From Thermoanaerobacterales bacterium (GTDB taxonomy: Bacteria; Actinomycetota; Acidimicrobiia; Acidimicrobiales; JACDCH01), in contig PKRH01000055.1 of the NCBI GenBank assembly GCA_017577565.1, positions 1 to 21,713 of the forward strand: 21,713 nucleotides of DNA. Reading direction: 5' to 3'. A program made the position numbers and the translations under genes. Shown here piece by piece: positions 1-6,209 of the stretch; position 1 is the first letter of the stretch, and each line of letters begins with the position of its first letter. A model generated the notes under the pieces. The model saw only the letters and a program-made list of their open reading frames with translations. It made no database searches and had not been told where the DNA came from.

Positions 1-180
1 CTTCGGTCGCTCCGCGCCACATTTTGAAATAGGCACCTCCCCCCCCCCGCCCGCGGGTGGCCGCCCCCTGTGCCCCCCCGCGCCATCCCCGGGCGGGGGG
101 GGGGGGCGCCGGGGGGGGCCCCCGGCCCCCCCCCCCCCCGGGGGGGGGGGGGCGCCGCCCCCCCCCGCGGCCCCCGCCCC
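1..180. other. Degenerate G/C homopolymer contig end
   Basis: From about position 40 the sequence is almost only runs of C and G up to 14 long, unlike the balanced high-GC coding sequence that begins near 181. The first 37 bases are locally AT-rich (acattttgaaatagg) and do not continue the reading frame of the following gene, which meets a stop at 25-27. This looks like low-quality or misassembled sequence at a contig end, not biology. No gene is supported here. Confidence 0.8.
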
Positions 181-843
181 CGCCGGGCCCGGCGCGACGG
201 CGACGACGCCGTGCTCGAGCTGGACGGCGGGGACGAGGTGCGGGGCGACGTCGTCGTGCTCGCCACCGGGCGCCGGCCGCGCACCGCGGGCCTGGGCCTC
301 GAGGAGGCCGGCGTCGAGCTGCGCGCGGACGGCGCGGTCGCCGTCGACGACCGCTGCCGGGCGGGGGACGGGCTGTGGGCCGTGGGCGACGTCACCGGCG
401 TCGCCGCCTTCACCCACGTCGCCAAGTACCAGGGGCGGGTCGTGGCCGACAACATCCTCGGGCGCGACCGGCGGGCCCGCTACGAGGGCGTCCCCCGGGT
501 GGTGTTCGGCGACCCCGAGATCGCCGCCGTCGGCCTGACCGCGGCGCAGGCGGCCGAGCGGGGGATCCGCACGCTGGCCGCCGAGGTCGACCTGCCCGAG
601 GTCATCTCCCGGCCCTGGACCTACGAGCGCGACCCCCGGGGCCACCTCGGCGTGCTGGCCGACGCCGACCGGGACGTGCTCGTCGGCGCGTGGGCGGTGG
701 CGCCCCAGGCGGGGGAGTGGATCCACCTGGCGGCGCTGGCCGTCCGCGCCGGCGTGCCGGTCGACACGCTCCTCGACCAGGTGGCCCAGTTCCCGACCTG
801 GACCGAGGGCTACCTGCAGGCGCTGGAGCGGCTGGACCGCTGA
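181..843 (+). CDS. FAD/NAD(P)-dependent disulfide-reductase-like oxidoreductase, C-terminal part
   Basis: This is the C-terminal 220 residues of a class I pyridine nucleotide-disulfide oxidoreductase-like flavoprotein (relatives: dihydrolipoamide dehydrogenase, mercuric reductase). The N-terminal FAD-binding half and any CxxxxC redox motif are lost in the damaged left end. Visible parts are the end of the NAD domain (VVVLATGRRP), the second FAD-contact motif (GLWAVGDVTG), the TH-AKYQGRV-A-NILG helix, and the dimerisation domain starting near VVFGDPEIAAVGLT. In true disulfide reductases the dimerisation domain carries HPTxSE, whose His-Glu pair acts in catalysis; here it reads FPTWTE, so the His is Phe. 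Dithiol chemistry is therefore doubtful and a quinone- or NAD(P)H-oxidising role is possible. It ends 10 bases before the convergent diadenylate-cyclase-domain gene. The true start is not in the readable sequence. Confidence 0.85.
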   Translation, partial: RRARRDGDDAVLELDGGDEVRGDVVVLATGRRPRTAGLGLEEAGVELRADGAVAVDDRCRAGDGLWAVGDVTGVAAFTHVAKYQGRVVADNILGRDRRARYEGVPRVVFGDPEIAAVGLTAAQAAERGIRTLAAEVDLPEVISRPWTYERDPRGHLGVLADADRDVLVGAWAVAPQAGEWIHLAALAVRAGVPVDTLLDQVAQFPTWTEGYLQALERLDR

Positions 844-852
844 CGTCGCGCC

Positions 853-1806
853 TCAGCCCGGCTCGCCCGACCGGCCGAGCACGACGCCGTTGCGGAACAC
901 CGACACCGGGCCGTCCTCGCTGACGACGACCACGACGGCGTGGGGGTCGTCGTAGCTGTAGCGCCGGCCGGAGGTGTGCCGGGTGCCCCGGACCGGCGGC
1001 ACCTCGGCCTCGGCCTCGGCGCTCGGCACCAGCCGGACCCCGAGCTTGCGGACCACGCCCTCCCGGTCGAACACGGTGGCGCCGTCGATCTGGGCCAGCG
1101 CGTGGCGCAGCGGCCCCAGGTGGGTCGGCCTGCCGATGCGCAGCGGCGGCGGCGCCGGCAGCAGCTCCTCGACCGGCGGCCCGGGCTCGTCGTGGGGCCG
1201 GAGGACGAGCAGCGCGCCGATGCCGGCCGCGCCGAGGTCGTGCACGGCGAACTCCAGCAGGTCGCGCAGCACCCGCACGCCGTCGGGGTTCGTGCAGGCC
1301 ACGACGTCCAGCCAGTGGTCGACCGGCGGTTCGAGGTGCCAGGTGAAGCCGTCCCAGCGCAGGACGCCGAAGGGCCCCGCCACCCGCACGGCGCCGGTCG
1401 GGTGCCGCTGGACGACGACGGCGCCGAACGCCTGGGCGAGCACACCGAGGTCGCGCTCCGAGCCGGCGGGGCGGTCGAAGACGAGCCACTCGTCGGGCCC
1501 GTCCGACCGGCGCAGCAGCCAGCTCGACATCCCGTCGGCGAAGCGGCGGGCGGCGTCGAGGGGCTGGTCGCCGATCACCGTGTGGGCGATGTGCAGATCG
1601 GTCGCCGGCCCCCAGGTCGTCGGGTCGGTGCGGGGGTCGAGGACCGCCCCGCCGCTCGGCACCCGCCGCTCGTGGACGACCGGCCGCAGCGCCCGGTCGA
1701 CCTCGTGCAGGACCAGGTCCCCCGCCGGGCCCTCGGGCAGCGCGACGCCCGCCTCCTCGATCTCCTCGGCCAGGCGCCGGAGCCGGCGCTCGCTGGGTGC
1801 GTCCAC
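853..1806 (-). CDS. Diadenylate cyclase (DisA_N/DAC) domain protein with long N-terminal region
   Basis: A 317-residue protein whose C-terminal part (about 178-312) matches the DAC domain that makes cyclic di-AMP from two ATP. It shows the GALLVLRP strand, a DGA motif at 241-243 (IDGATVFD), GTRH at 274-277, and the closing strand VVVVSEDGPVSVFRNG. The canonical second motif is RHR; here it is R276-H277-T278, so one conserved basic residue is missing. In DisA the DAC domain is N-terminal and followed by helix-hairpin-helix DNA-binding regions; here it is C-terminal and follows about 175 residues I do not recognise (Trp-rich, e.g. VLRWDGFTWHLEPP), possibly a sensor domain. There is no transmembrane segment as in CdaA. 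The GTG start at 1804-1806 lies 7 nt after a TACGTT -10 box, so the mRNA is probably leaderless. The protein is divergent from the crotonase gene. Activity is uncertain because of the altered motif; family assignment is fairly sure. Confidence 0.85.
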   Translation of the reverse strand: MDAPSERRLRRLAEEIEEAGVALPEGPAGDLVLHEVDRALRPVVHERRVPSGGAVLDPRTDPTTWGPATDLHIAHTVIGDQPLDAARRFADGMSSWLLRRSDGPDEWLVFDRPAGSERDLGVLAQAFGAVVVQRHPTGAVRVAGPFGVLRWDGFTWHLEPPVDHWLDVVACTNPDGVRVLRDLLEFAVHDLGAAGIGALLVLRPHDEPGPPVEELLPAPPPLRIGRPTHLGPLRHALAQIDGATVFDREGVVRKLGVRLVPSAEAEAEVPPVRGTRHTSGRRYSYDDPHAVVVVVSEDGPVSVFRNGVVLGRSGEPG

Positions 1807-1813
1807 CGGGGCG

Positions 1814-1819
1814 AACGTA
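1814..1819 (-). promoter_or_regulatory. -10 box of leaderless promoter for the DAC-domain gene
   Basis: On the minus strand TACGTT is followed by 7 nt and then the GTG start codon. This spacing puts transcription initiation at or next to the start codon, and no Shine-Dalgarno sequence is present. It supports 1806 over the upstream in-frame GTG at 1842. Confidence 0.6.
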
Positions 1820-1832
1820 GCCGCCCCCGCCC

Positions 1833-1838
1833 TAGGCT
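1833..1838 (+). promoter_or_regulatory. -10 box of leaderless promoter for the crotonase gene
   Basis: TAGGCT followed by 8 nt and the GTG start at 1847. The same word, TAGGCT, precedes the ATG of TetR 2 (12476-12481). No ribosome binding site is visible. No good -35 box is seen 17 bp upstream. Confidence 0.6.
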
Positions 1839-1846
1839 CCACCCGC

Positions 1847-2641
1847 GTGTCCGACGTCGTGCTGTACGAGGTGGCCGACCGCATCGCCACCGTGACCCTC
1901 AACCGCCCCGAGGCCCGCAACGCCCTGTCCGCCGAGGTGCGGCGGCTGCTGCCCGAGGCCGTCCGCCGGGCCGACGCCGACCCCGACGTCGACGTCGTCA
2001 TCCTCACCGGGGCCGACCCGGCGTTCTGCGCCGGCCTCGACCTGAAGGAGCTCGGTGCCGGGGAGCAGGACCTGTCCTCGGCGGCCGGCCCCGGCGGCGA
2101 CCCGACCGCCGCCCGCGGGCCCCTGCCGGTCATCGGGAAGCCGATCATCGGGGCGATCAACGGCCCGGCCATCACGGGCGGCTTCGAGCTGGCGCTGAAC
2201 TGCGACTTCCTCGTCGCCTCCGAGCGGGCCCGCTTCGCCGACACCCACGCCCGGGTCGGCATCCAGCCGGGCTGGGGGCTGACGGTGCTGCTCGCCCAGG
2301 CGATCGGCGTCCGGCGGGCCAAGGAGATGTCCGCCACCGGCAACTTCGTCGACGCGCAGACGGCGCTGGCCTGGGGGCTGGTCAACCACGTCGTGCCCCA
2401 CGAGGAGCTGCTGCCCTTCTGCCGGCGGCTGGCCGCGGACATCGTGTCGAACGACGCCGCCGCGGTCCGCCGCATCTTCCGCACCTACGACGAGGGCGCG
2501 CTCGTCACCGGCGCCGAGGCCTGGCGGATCGAGGCCGAGGCCGCCGCCGAGTGGCTGCGCTCGGGCGGGGCCCGGGCGAGCGACATCGAGGCCCGCCGGG
2601 CCGCGGTCGTCGAGCGGGGGCGGGCCCAGCAGGGCGGCTGA
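1847..2641 (+). CDS. Enoyl-CoA hydratase/isomerase (crotonase) family protein
   Basis: A 264-residue crotonase-fold protein, the normal length for this family, probably cytoplasmic and acting on an acyl-CoA thioester. It shows VTLNRPEARNALS near the N-terminus, the CoA/oxyanion-hole loop AFCAGLDLKELG, and NGPAITGGFELALNCD with the first catalytic glutamate at Glu114. The second catalytic glutamate of true hydratases (usually in a PEI motif) is replaced by His134 in FADTHARVGIQPGWG. That pattern is common in actinobacterial EchA-type paralogs, so hydration may be weak and isomerisation, dehydration or C-C chemistry is possible. The start is GTG at 1847, 8 nt after a TAGGCT box and 40 bp from the divergent DAC-domain gene. 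It fits beta-oxidation-like degradation downstream of the CoA-transferase in this window. A strong hairpin follows the gene. Confidence 0.92.
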   Translation: MSDVVLYEVADRIATVTLNRPEARNALSAEVRRLLPEAVRRADADPDVDVVILTGADPAFCAGLDLKELGAGEQDLSSAAGPGGDPTAARGPLPVIGKPIIGAINGPAITGGFELALNCDFLVASERARFADTHARVGIQPGWGLTVLLAQAIGVRRAKEMSATGNFVDAQTALAWGLVNHVVPHEELLPFCRRLAADIVSNDAAAVRRIFRTYDEGALVTGAEAWRIEAEAAAEWLRSGGARASDIEARRAAVVERGRAQQGG

Positions 2642-2668
2642 CCGGCCCCCTCGAGGCCCGGCGCGGCC

Positions 2669-2699
2669 GGGCCGGCGGCCCCTCGGGGACCGCCGGCCC
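2669..2699. terminator. Bidirectional GC hairpin between convergent genes
   Basis: A perfect 10-bp inverted repeat, GGGCCGGCGG (2669-2678) and CCGCCGGCCC (2690-2699), encloses an 11-nt loop. It lies between the convergent ends of the crotonase gene (2641) and the solute-receptor gene (2729). There is no T-tract, as is usual for high-GC actinobacterial terminators. Confidence 0.65.
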
Positions 2700-2728
2700 G
2701 GGACCGGGCGCGTCGCCGCCGCCCGCCG

Positions 2729-4066
2729 TCAGTCGGCGCAGGAGAGCGGCACGGCCATTGAGTACTCGTGGTCCTCGAGCTTCACGACCGTCCCGCAGGG
2801 CGTGGCGATCACGTGGTTGATCGGCCAGTGGCTGCCGCCGAACATGCCCTCGGGGTCGTAGGTGAAGTCGCCGCCGTTCAGCGTCTCGAGGAACGAGTCG
2901 ACGGTCAGGTCGGGGCCGGTCGCCTCGAGCGCCTCGACGAACATGTCGGCCGCGAGGTAGCCGGCCGCCGTCGGCAGGCTGTGGGGCGCGTCGGGCGCGT
3001 ACTCCTCGAGGTCCTCGATCATCTGGGCGACGAACGGGTGGTCCGACTCCTCGAAGGGCAGCCACTGCAGGTACACGTAGGTGCCCTCGAACATGTCGGC
3101 CTCCTTCAGGCGGGGGTCGTAGCCCACCGAGTTGAACTGGAGGCCCTGGTAGCCGGCGCCGGCGACCGCCTGGGTCATGGTGTTGGTGTTGGAGAAGTCG
3201 GCGATGTACCAGACCGCGGCCGGCGGCTCGCCGTCGTTGGCGGTCATGATCTCCTGGACGTAGGGCGTGGCGTCCGTGATCGGCTGGTCGGCCGGGAGCA
3301 CCGGCATCTCGGCCACGATGTCGAAGCCGGCCTCCTCCATGGCGCCGGCGATGTTCTCGATGCCCCGCCGGGCCGACTCGGTCTCGTTGCCGACGAGGGC
3401 GACGGTCTTGTCGGTGCCCTCGAGCAGCGGCTGGAAGGTGACCTTGGCGCTGCTCGGGTACTCGCCGATCGTCGGCACCTGGCAGCCGTTGAAGCCGAAG
3501 CCGAGGTTGTTGTTGCAGTAGGCGGGGGTGAAGCCCCACCCGAAGTAGGGCACGACCTCCTCGCAGAACACGTCGGCGTACGACGGCACCTGGCTCATGG
3601 CCGGCACGACCGCGAACACCTCCTCGTTCTGGGCGAGGCGGCGGGCGGCGTCGATGCTCCGGCTCGACTCGAGGCCGTCGTCCTCCTCGGCCACCATCCG
3701 GATGGTGCGGCCGTGGACGCCCCCCTCCTCGTTGGCCCGCTGGAACCGGGCCTTGGCGCCGGCCACCGCGTCACCCCACAGCGACGTGGTCGGGCCGGTG
3801 ATCGTCGCCAGCGCGCCGACCCGGACCTCGGTGTCGGTCACGCCCCGGGTCGGGTCCTCGGCGGTCTGCTCGCACTCGAGCTCCGGCATCTCGACGTCGA
3901 CCTCGTCGGGGTCCCAGGTGCTCCGGCCGACCCCGCTGTCCGCCGCGGCCTCGCCGTCGCCACCGGCGCCGCCGGCGCCGTCGTTCGACTCGGTGGTGCA
4001 GGCACCGCCGAGCAGCAGCAACGCCAGCGCGAGCGCGGCGCCGCGGGTGGGCAGTCGTCGGGACAT
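2729..4066 (-). CDS. Liv/HAAT-type ABC transporter substrate-binding lipoprotein
   Basis: A 445-residue extracytoplasmic receptor of the branched-chain amino acid-type (Peripla_BP_6) family. The N-terminus is a lipoprotein signal: basic MSRRLPTR, hydrophobic ALALALLLL, and lipobox LGGAC with the lipidated Cys at 23. An acidic Gly/Asp-rich linker follows, then the ligand-binding fold opening with TDTEVRVGALATITGP and continuing through GVHGRTIRMVAEEDDG. Cys pairs in the mature part could form disulfides. The AAGGAGG at 4071-4077 favours the second of two tandem ATGs (4066) over 4069. It lies about 15 kb from the ATPase and permease genes but is probably their receptor. Receptors of this family bind amino acids, amides, aromatic acids and other small carboxylates, so the ligand is not predictable. 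Its -10 box overlaps a copy of the cluster's GATTGCA operator. Confidence 0.93.
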   Translation of the reverse strand: MSRRLPTRGAALALALLLLGGACTTESNDGAGGAGGDGEAAADSGVGRSTWDPDEVDVEMPELECEQTAEDPTRGVTDTEVRVGALATITGPTTSLWGDAVAGAKARFQRANEEGGVHGRTIRMVAEEDDGLESSRSIDAARRLAQNEEVFAVVPAMSQVPSYADVFCEEVVPYFGWGFTPAYCNNNLGFGFNGCQVPTIGEYPSSAKVTFQPLLEGTDKTVALVGNETESARRGIENIAGAMEEAGFDIVAEMPVLPADQPITDATPYVQEIMTANDGEPPAAVWYIADFSNTNTMTQAVAGAGYQGLQFNSVGYDPRLKEADMFEGTYVYLQWLPFEESDHPFVAQMIEDLEEYAPDAPHSLPTAAGYLAADMFVEALEATGPDLTVDSFLETLNGGDFTYDPEGMFGGSHWPINHVIATPCGTVVKLEDHEYSMAVPLSCAD

Positions 4067-4070
4067 CATC

Positions 4071-4077
4071 CCTCCTT
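4071..4077 (-). promoter_or_regulatory. Ribosome binding site deciding the receptor start
   Basis: Minus-strand AAGGAGG, a near-perfect Shine-Dalgarno sequence. It lies 1 nt from the first ATG (4069) and 4 nt from the second (4066). The second spacing is workable and the first is too short, so 4066 is preferred. Confidence 0.65.
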
Positions 4078-4103
4078 CGATCCCCGCCCCAGTCCGGGGA
4101 CTT

Positions 4104-4119
4104 GATTGCAAGATACGAT
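4104..4119 (+). promoter_or_regulatory. Loose copy of the GntR-type operator (site A)
   Basis: GATTGCA-aga-TACGAT, which is the cluster's GATTGCATACGAT word with a 3-nt insertion. It overlaps the minus-strand -10 box of the receptor gene (4110-4115), where a repressor would block transcription. The insertion makes true binding less certain than at the other four sites. Confidence 0.4.
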
Positions 4120-4138
4120 GAAATGAACCACGATTCAA
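4110..4138 (-). promoter_or_regulatory. Promoter of the solute-receptor gene
   Basis: On the minus strand TTGAAT (4138-4133), a 17-bp spacer, then TATCTT (4115-4110): near-consensus sigma-70-type boxes at ideal spacing. Predicted initiation is near 4103, giving a leader of about 35 nt that includes the AAGGAGG site. One of the best promoters in the window. Confidence 0.6.
4124..4137. promoter_or_regulatory. Possible TetR operator, TGAA-N6-TTCA
   Basis: TGAACCACGATTCA has inverted TGAA/TTCA arms and sits between the receptor and TetR genes. It overlaps the receptor's -35 box and lies just before the TetR start. It could be the autoregulatory site of the adjacent TetR protein. The inner bases are not palindromic, so this is tentative. 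Confidence 0.35.
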
Positions 4139-4140
4139 CA

Positions 4141-4791
4141 ATGACCACCAGGAAGGACGGCGGTGGGCTCGGCCGCCGCGAGCAGCGCCGCCGGCACCAC
4201 CAGGAGATCAGCCGCACGCAGCTGCTCGACGCGGCCGAGGAGGTCTTCGGCCGCAAGGGCTTCCACGCCGCGACCCTCAAGGAGGTCGCCGAGCTGGCGG
4301 AGTTCTCGGTCGGGTCCGTGTACTCGTTCTTCGAGAGCAAGGACGACCTGTTCCGGCAGATCTTCCTGCGCCGGGGCGAGGAGTTCATGGCCCGCATCCG
4401 CGAGGTGCTCCGCCCCGAGGGGTCGCCGGTCGAGCAGCTCCACCGGCTCGTCGACTTCCAGGTCGGTTGGTTCCGCGAGAACCCGCACTTCGGCCGCCTC
4501 TTCCTGCGCTCGTCGAGCGCCGCCATGCTCACCGCCGACGCCCTCGTCGACGAGCGCGTCGTCGCCAACTACGACGAGGTCATGCGCCTCCAGGCCGACC
4601 TCTTCGCCCGGGGCCAGGCGTCGGGCGAGCTCCACCCCGGCGACCCCGAGGTGCTCGCCCGCCTGTTCAGCGGGCTCATCGCCGCCTACCAGGCGCTCGA
4701 CCCGCAGGTCGTCTCCGACGCCACCGACGCGCAGGAGCGGTTCCCCCTCGCGGCGCTGCACGAGCTCGTCGACCGCGCCTTCGTGCGCTGA
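4141..4791 (+). CDS. TetR/AcrR-family transcriptional regulator (TetR 1)
   Basis: A 216-residue regulator. The N-terminal helix-turn-helix (about residues 25-70) shows LLDAAEEVFGRKGFHAATLKEVAELAEFSVGSVY with SFFESKDDLF, the classic TetR DNA-binding signature. The C-terminal region, from about residue 75, is an all-helical ligand/dimerisation domain of no recognisable subgroup. ATG 4141 is preferred: TTGCAA (4106-4111), 17 bp, CACGAT (4129-4134) and 6 nt to the ATG would give a leaderless transcript. In-frame starts at 4123 (ATG) and 4102 (TTG) also exist. It is divergent from the transporter receptor, so the local target is probably that gene and itself. It converges on amidohydrolase 1 with 19 bases between stop codons. 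Confidence 0.9.
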   Translation: MTTRKDGGGLGRREQRRRHHQEISRTQLLDAAEEVFGRKGFHAATLKEVAELAEFSVGSVYSFFESKDDLFRQIFLRRGEEFMARIREVLRPEGSPVEQLHRLVDFQVGWFRENPHFGRLFLRSSSAAMLTADALVDERVVANYDEVMRLQADLFARGQASGELHPGDPEVLARLFSGLIAAYQALDPQVVSDATDAQERFPLAALHELVDRAFVR

Positions 4792-4813
4792 CGGCGCCGG
4801 GGCCTCCCCGTCA
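4789..4813. terminator. Short hairpin spanning two convergent stop codons
   Basis: TGACGG (4789-4794) and CCGTCA (4808-4813) form a 6-bp inverted repeat whose outer bases are the two stop codons of TetR 1 and amidohydrolase 1. It could end both transcripts. The stem is short and the loop is 13 nt, so confidence is limited. Confidence 0.4.
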
Positions 4814-6088
4814 GGCGGTGGGCGTCAGCTTCCCCAGCTCGATGCCCTTCCTCTTCCGCTCGAAGCGGCCCTTGTCGTAGCTGCGGACCGACACGTCGTG
4901 GCCGGCCACCTCGGCCCGCAGCGCGCCGACCGTGCACCGCTCCTTCGGCCGGTGGGCGAACGGGTCGAACGAGTACCACCGCAGCGCGTTCTCGTGGGTG
5001 ATGGCGTTCACCTCGTCGTCGGGCACGTCGGCCATCACCGCGGCGAGCTCCTCGGGCGCCCCCGGCCACGACGAGTCCGAGTGCGGGTAGTCGCACTCCC
5101 AGGCGATGTTGCCCACGCCGATGTCGTGGCGCAGGCGGATGCCGACCTCGTCCGCGATGAAGCAGGTGAGGAAGTGCTGGCGGAAGACCTCCGACGGCTT
5201 GCGGCCGCCGAAGTCCTGCCCGGTCCAGCGGTGGTGCATCTCGTAGGTGCGGTCGAGGCGGTCGAGGAAGTAGGGGATCCAGCCGGTGCCGCCCTCGGAG
5301 AGGGCGATGCGGATGTCCGGGAAGTGCTTCGGGATCCGCGACCACAGCAGGTCGGCCGCCGCGTGGCAGATGTTCATCGGCTGGAGCGTGATCATCACGT
5401 CGACCGGCGCGTCCGGCGCGGTCACGGCGAGCTTGCCGGACGACCCGAGGTGGATCGAGACGACCACGCCCTCGTCGCAGCACGCCGCCCACAGCGGGTC
5501 CCAGCTGTCGGAGTGGAAGCTCGGCAGGTCGAGCGTCGCCGGGTTCTCGGTGAAGGTGATGGAGTGCACGCCCTTGGCGGCCAGGCGCCGGACCTCGGCG
5601 GCCGCCAGCTCCGGGTCCCAGAGCGGCACGATGCCCATGGGGATGAACCGGCCGGGGTGGGCCCCGCACCACTCCTCGACGTGCCAGTCGTTGTAGGCCT
5701 GCAGGACCGCCAGCGCGAGGTCCTTGTCGTCGGCCGCCCCGAACACCCGCCCCGAGAAGGACGGGAACGACGGGAAGCACATCGAGGCGAGGATGCCCCC
5801 GGCGCTCATGTCCTTGACCCGCTCGTGGACGTCCCAGCACCCGGGCCGCATCTCGTCGAACGCCGTCGGCTCGATGCCGTACTCCTCCTTGGGGCGGCCG
5901 GCGACGGCGTTGAGCCCGATGTTGGGGATCGTCTGGCCGTTGAAGACCCAGACGTCCGAGCCGTCCTCGGTCCGCTCCACCCGCGGCGCCTGGTCCGCGT
6001 AGCGGGACGGCAGCCGCCCCTCGAAGAGGTCGGGCGGTTCGACCAGGTGGTCGTCCACGCTCACCAGGATCATGTCGTCGGCGCGCAT
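4811..6088 (-). CDS. Amidohydrolase 2 (ACMSD-like metal-dependent hydrolase), paralog 1
   Basis: A 425-residue TIM-barrel amidohydrolase (PF04909 type). Family members hydrolyse or decarboxylate cyclic and aromatic carboxylates using one metal ion. Likely ligands are visible: Asp12 and His14 in VDDHLVEPP, His213 in SIHLGSSG, and Asp333 in ECDYPHSDSSWP; SEGGTGWIP is the barrel strand before the last. It shares MRPGCW, CFPxxPxFxGxxF, QAYNDWxxEEWCG and VPLWD with amidohydrolase 3 at 16561, so the two are paralogs, but it has about 40 extra basic C-terminal residues (FERKRKGIELGK). The ATG at 6086-6088 follows GGGAGAAGG. It is downstream of GntR 1 on the same strand, with its own leader carrying operator B. 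The actual substrate is unknown. Confidence 0.92.
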   Translation of the reverse strand: MRADDMILVSVDDHLVEPPDLFEGRLPSRYADQAPRVERTEDGSDVWVFNGQTIPNIGLNAVAGRPKEEYGIEPTAFDEMRPGCWDVHERVKDMSAGGILASMCFPSFPSFSGRVFGAADDKDLALAVLQAYNDWHVEEWCGAHPGRFIPMGIVPLWDPELAAAEVRRLAAKGVHSITFTENPATLDLPSFHSDSWDPLWAACCDEGVVVSIHLGSSGKLAVTAPDAPVDVMITLQPMNICHAAADLLWSRIPKHFPDIRIALSEGGTGWIPYFLDRLDRTYEMHHRWTGQDFGGRKPSEVFRQHFLTCFIADEVGIRLRHDIGVGNIAWECDYPHSDSSWPGAPEELAAVMADVPDDEVNAITHENALRWYSFDPFAHRPKERCTVGALRAEVAGHDVSVRSYDKGRFERKRKGIELGKLTPTA

Positions 6089-6126
6089 CGCCTTCTCCCT
6101 TCGTCCCCCGTGGCCTCTCAGCCTGG

Positions 6127-6145
6127 CATATATCGTATGCAATCC
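6127..6145 (-). promoter_or_regulatory. GntR-type operator, site B
   Basis: Minus-strand GGATTGCATACGATATATG, identical over all 19 bp to site C before the P450. It contains the inverted repeat GCATA-N5-TATGC (6126-6140 on the plus strand) and a TACGAT hexamer that can serve as the -10 box of amidohydrolase 1. The overlap suggests repression by a GntR/FCD protein, most simply the adjacent GntR 1 or GntR 2. Confidence 0.75.
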
Positions 6146-6209
6146 GCCGTCTCGGGACGGCCCGGTCGGAGGGCGCGCAGAGGAGGTCGTGGTCGTGCGT
6201 CGGGGGACG

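Noticed and set aside
40..180. Pro/Arg/Gly-rich N-terminal extension of the left-edge flavoprotein
   Set aside because: The bases are homopolymer runs, and an in-frame stop lies at 25-27. No known flavoprotein starts this way.
940..2820. Long plus-strand frames across the DAC-domain gene
   Set aside because: Composition is low-complexity Arg/Gly/Pro and they overlap well-supported genes in other frames.
4102..4140. Upstream TTG (4102) or ATG (4123) starts for TetR 1
   Set aside because: The extra residues would be encoded by promoter and operator sequence. TACGAT is only 3 nt from ATG 4123, too close for a leaderless start, while CACGAT fits ATG 4141.
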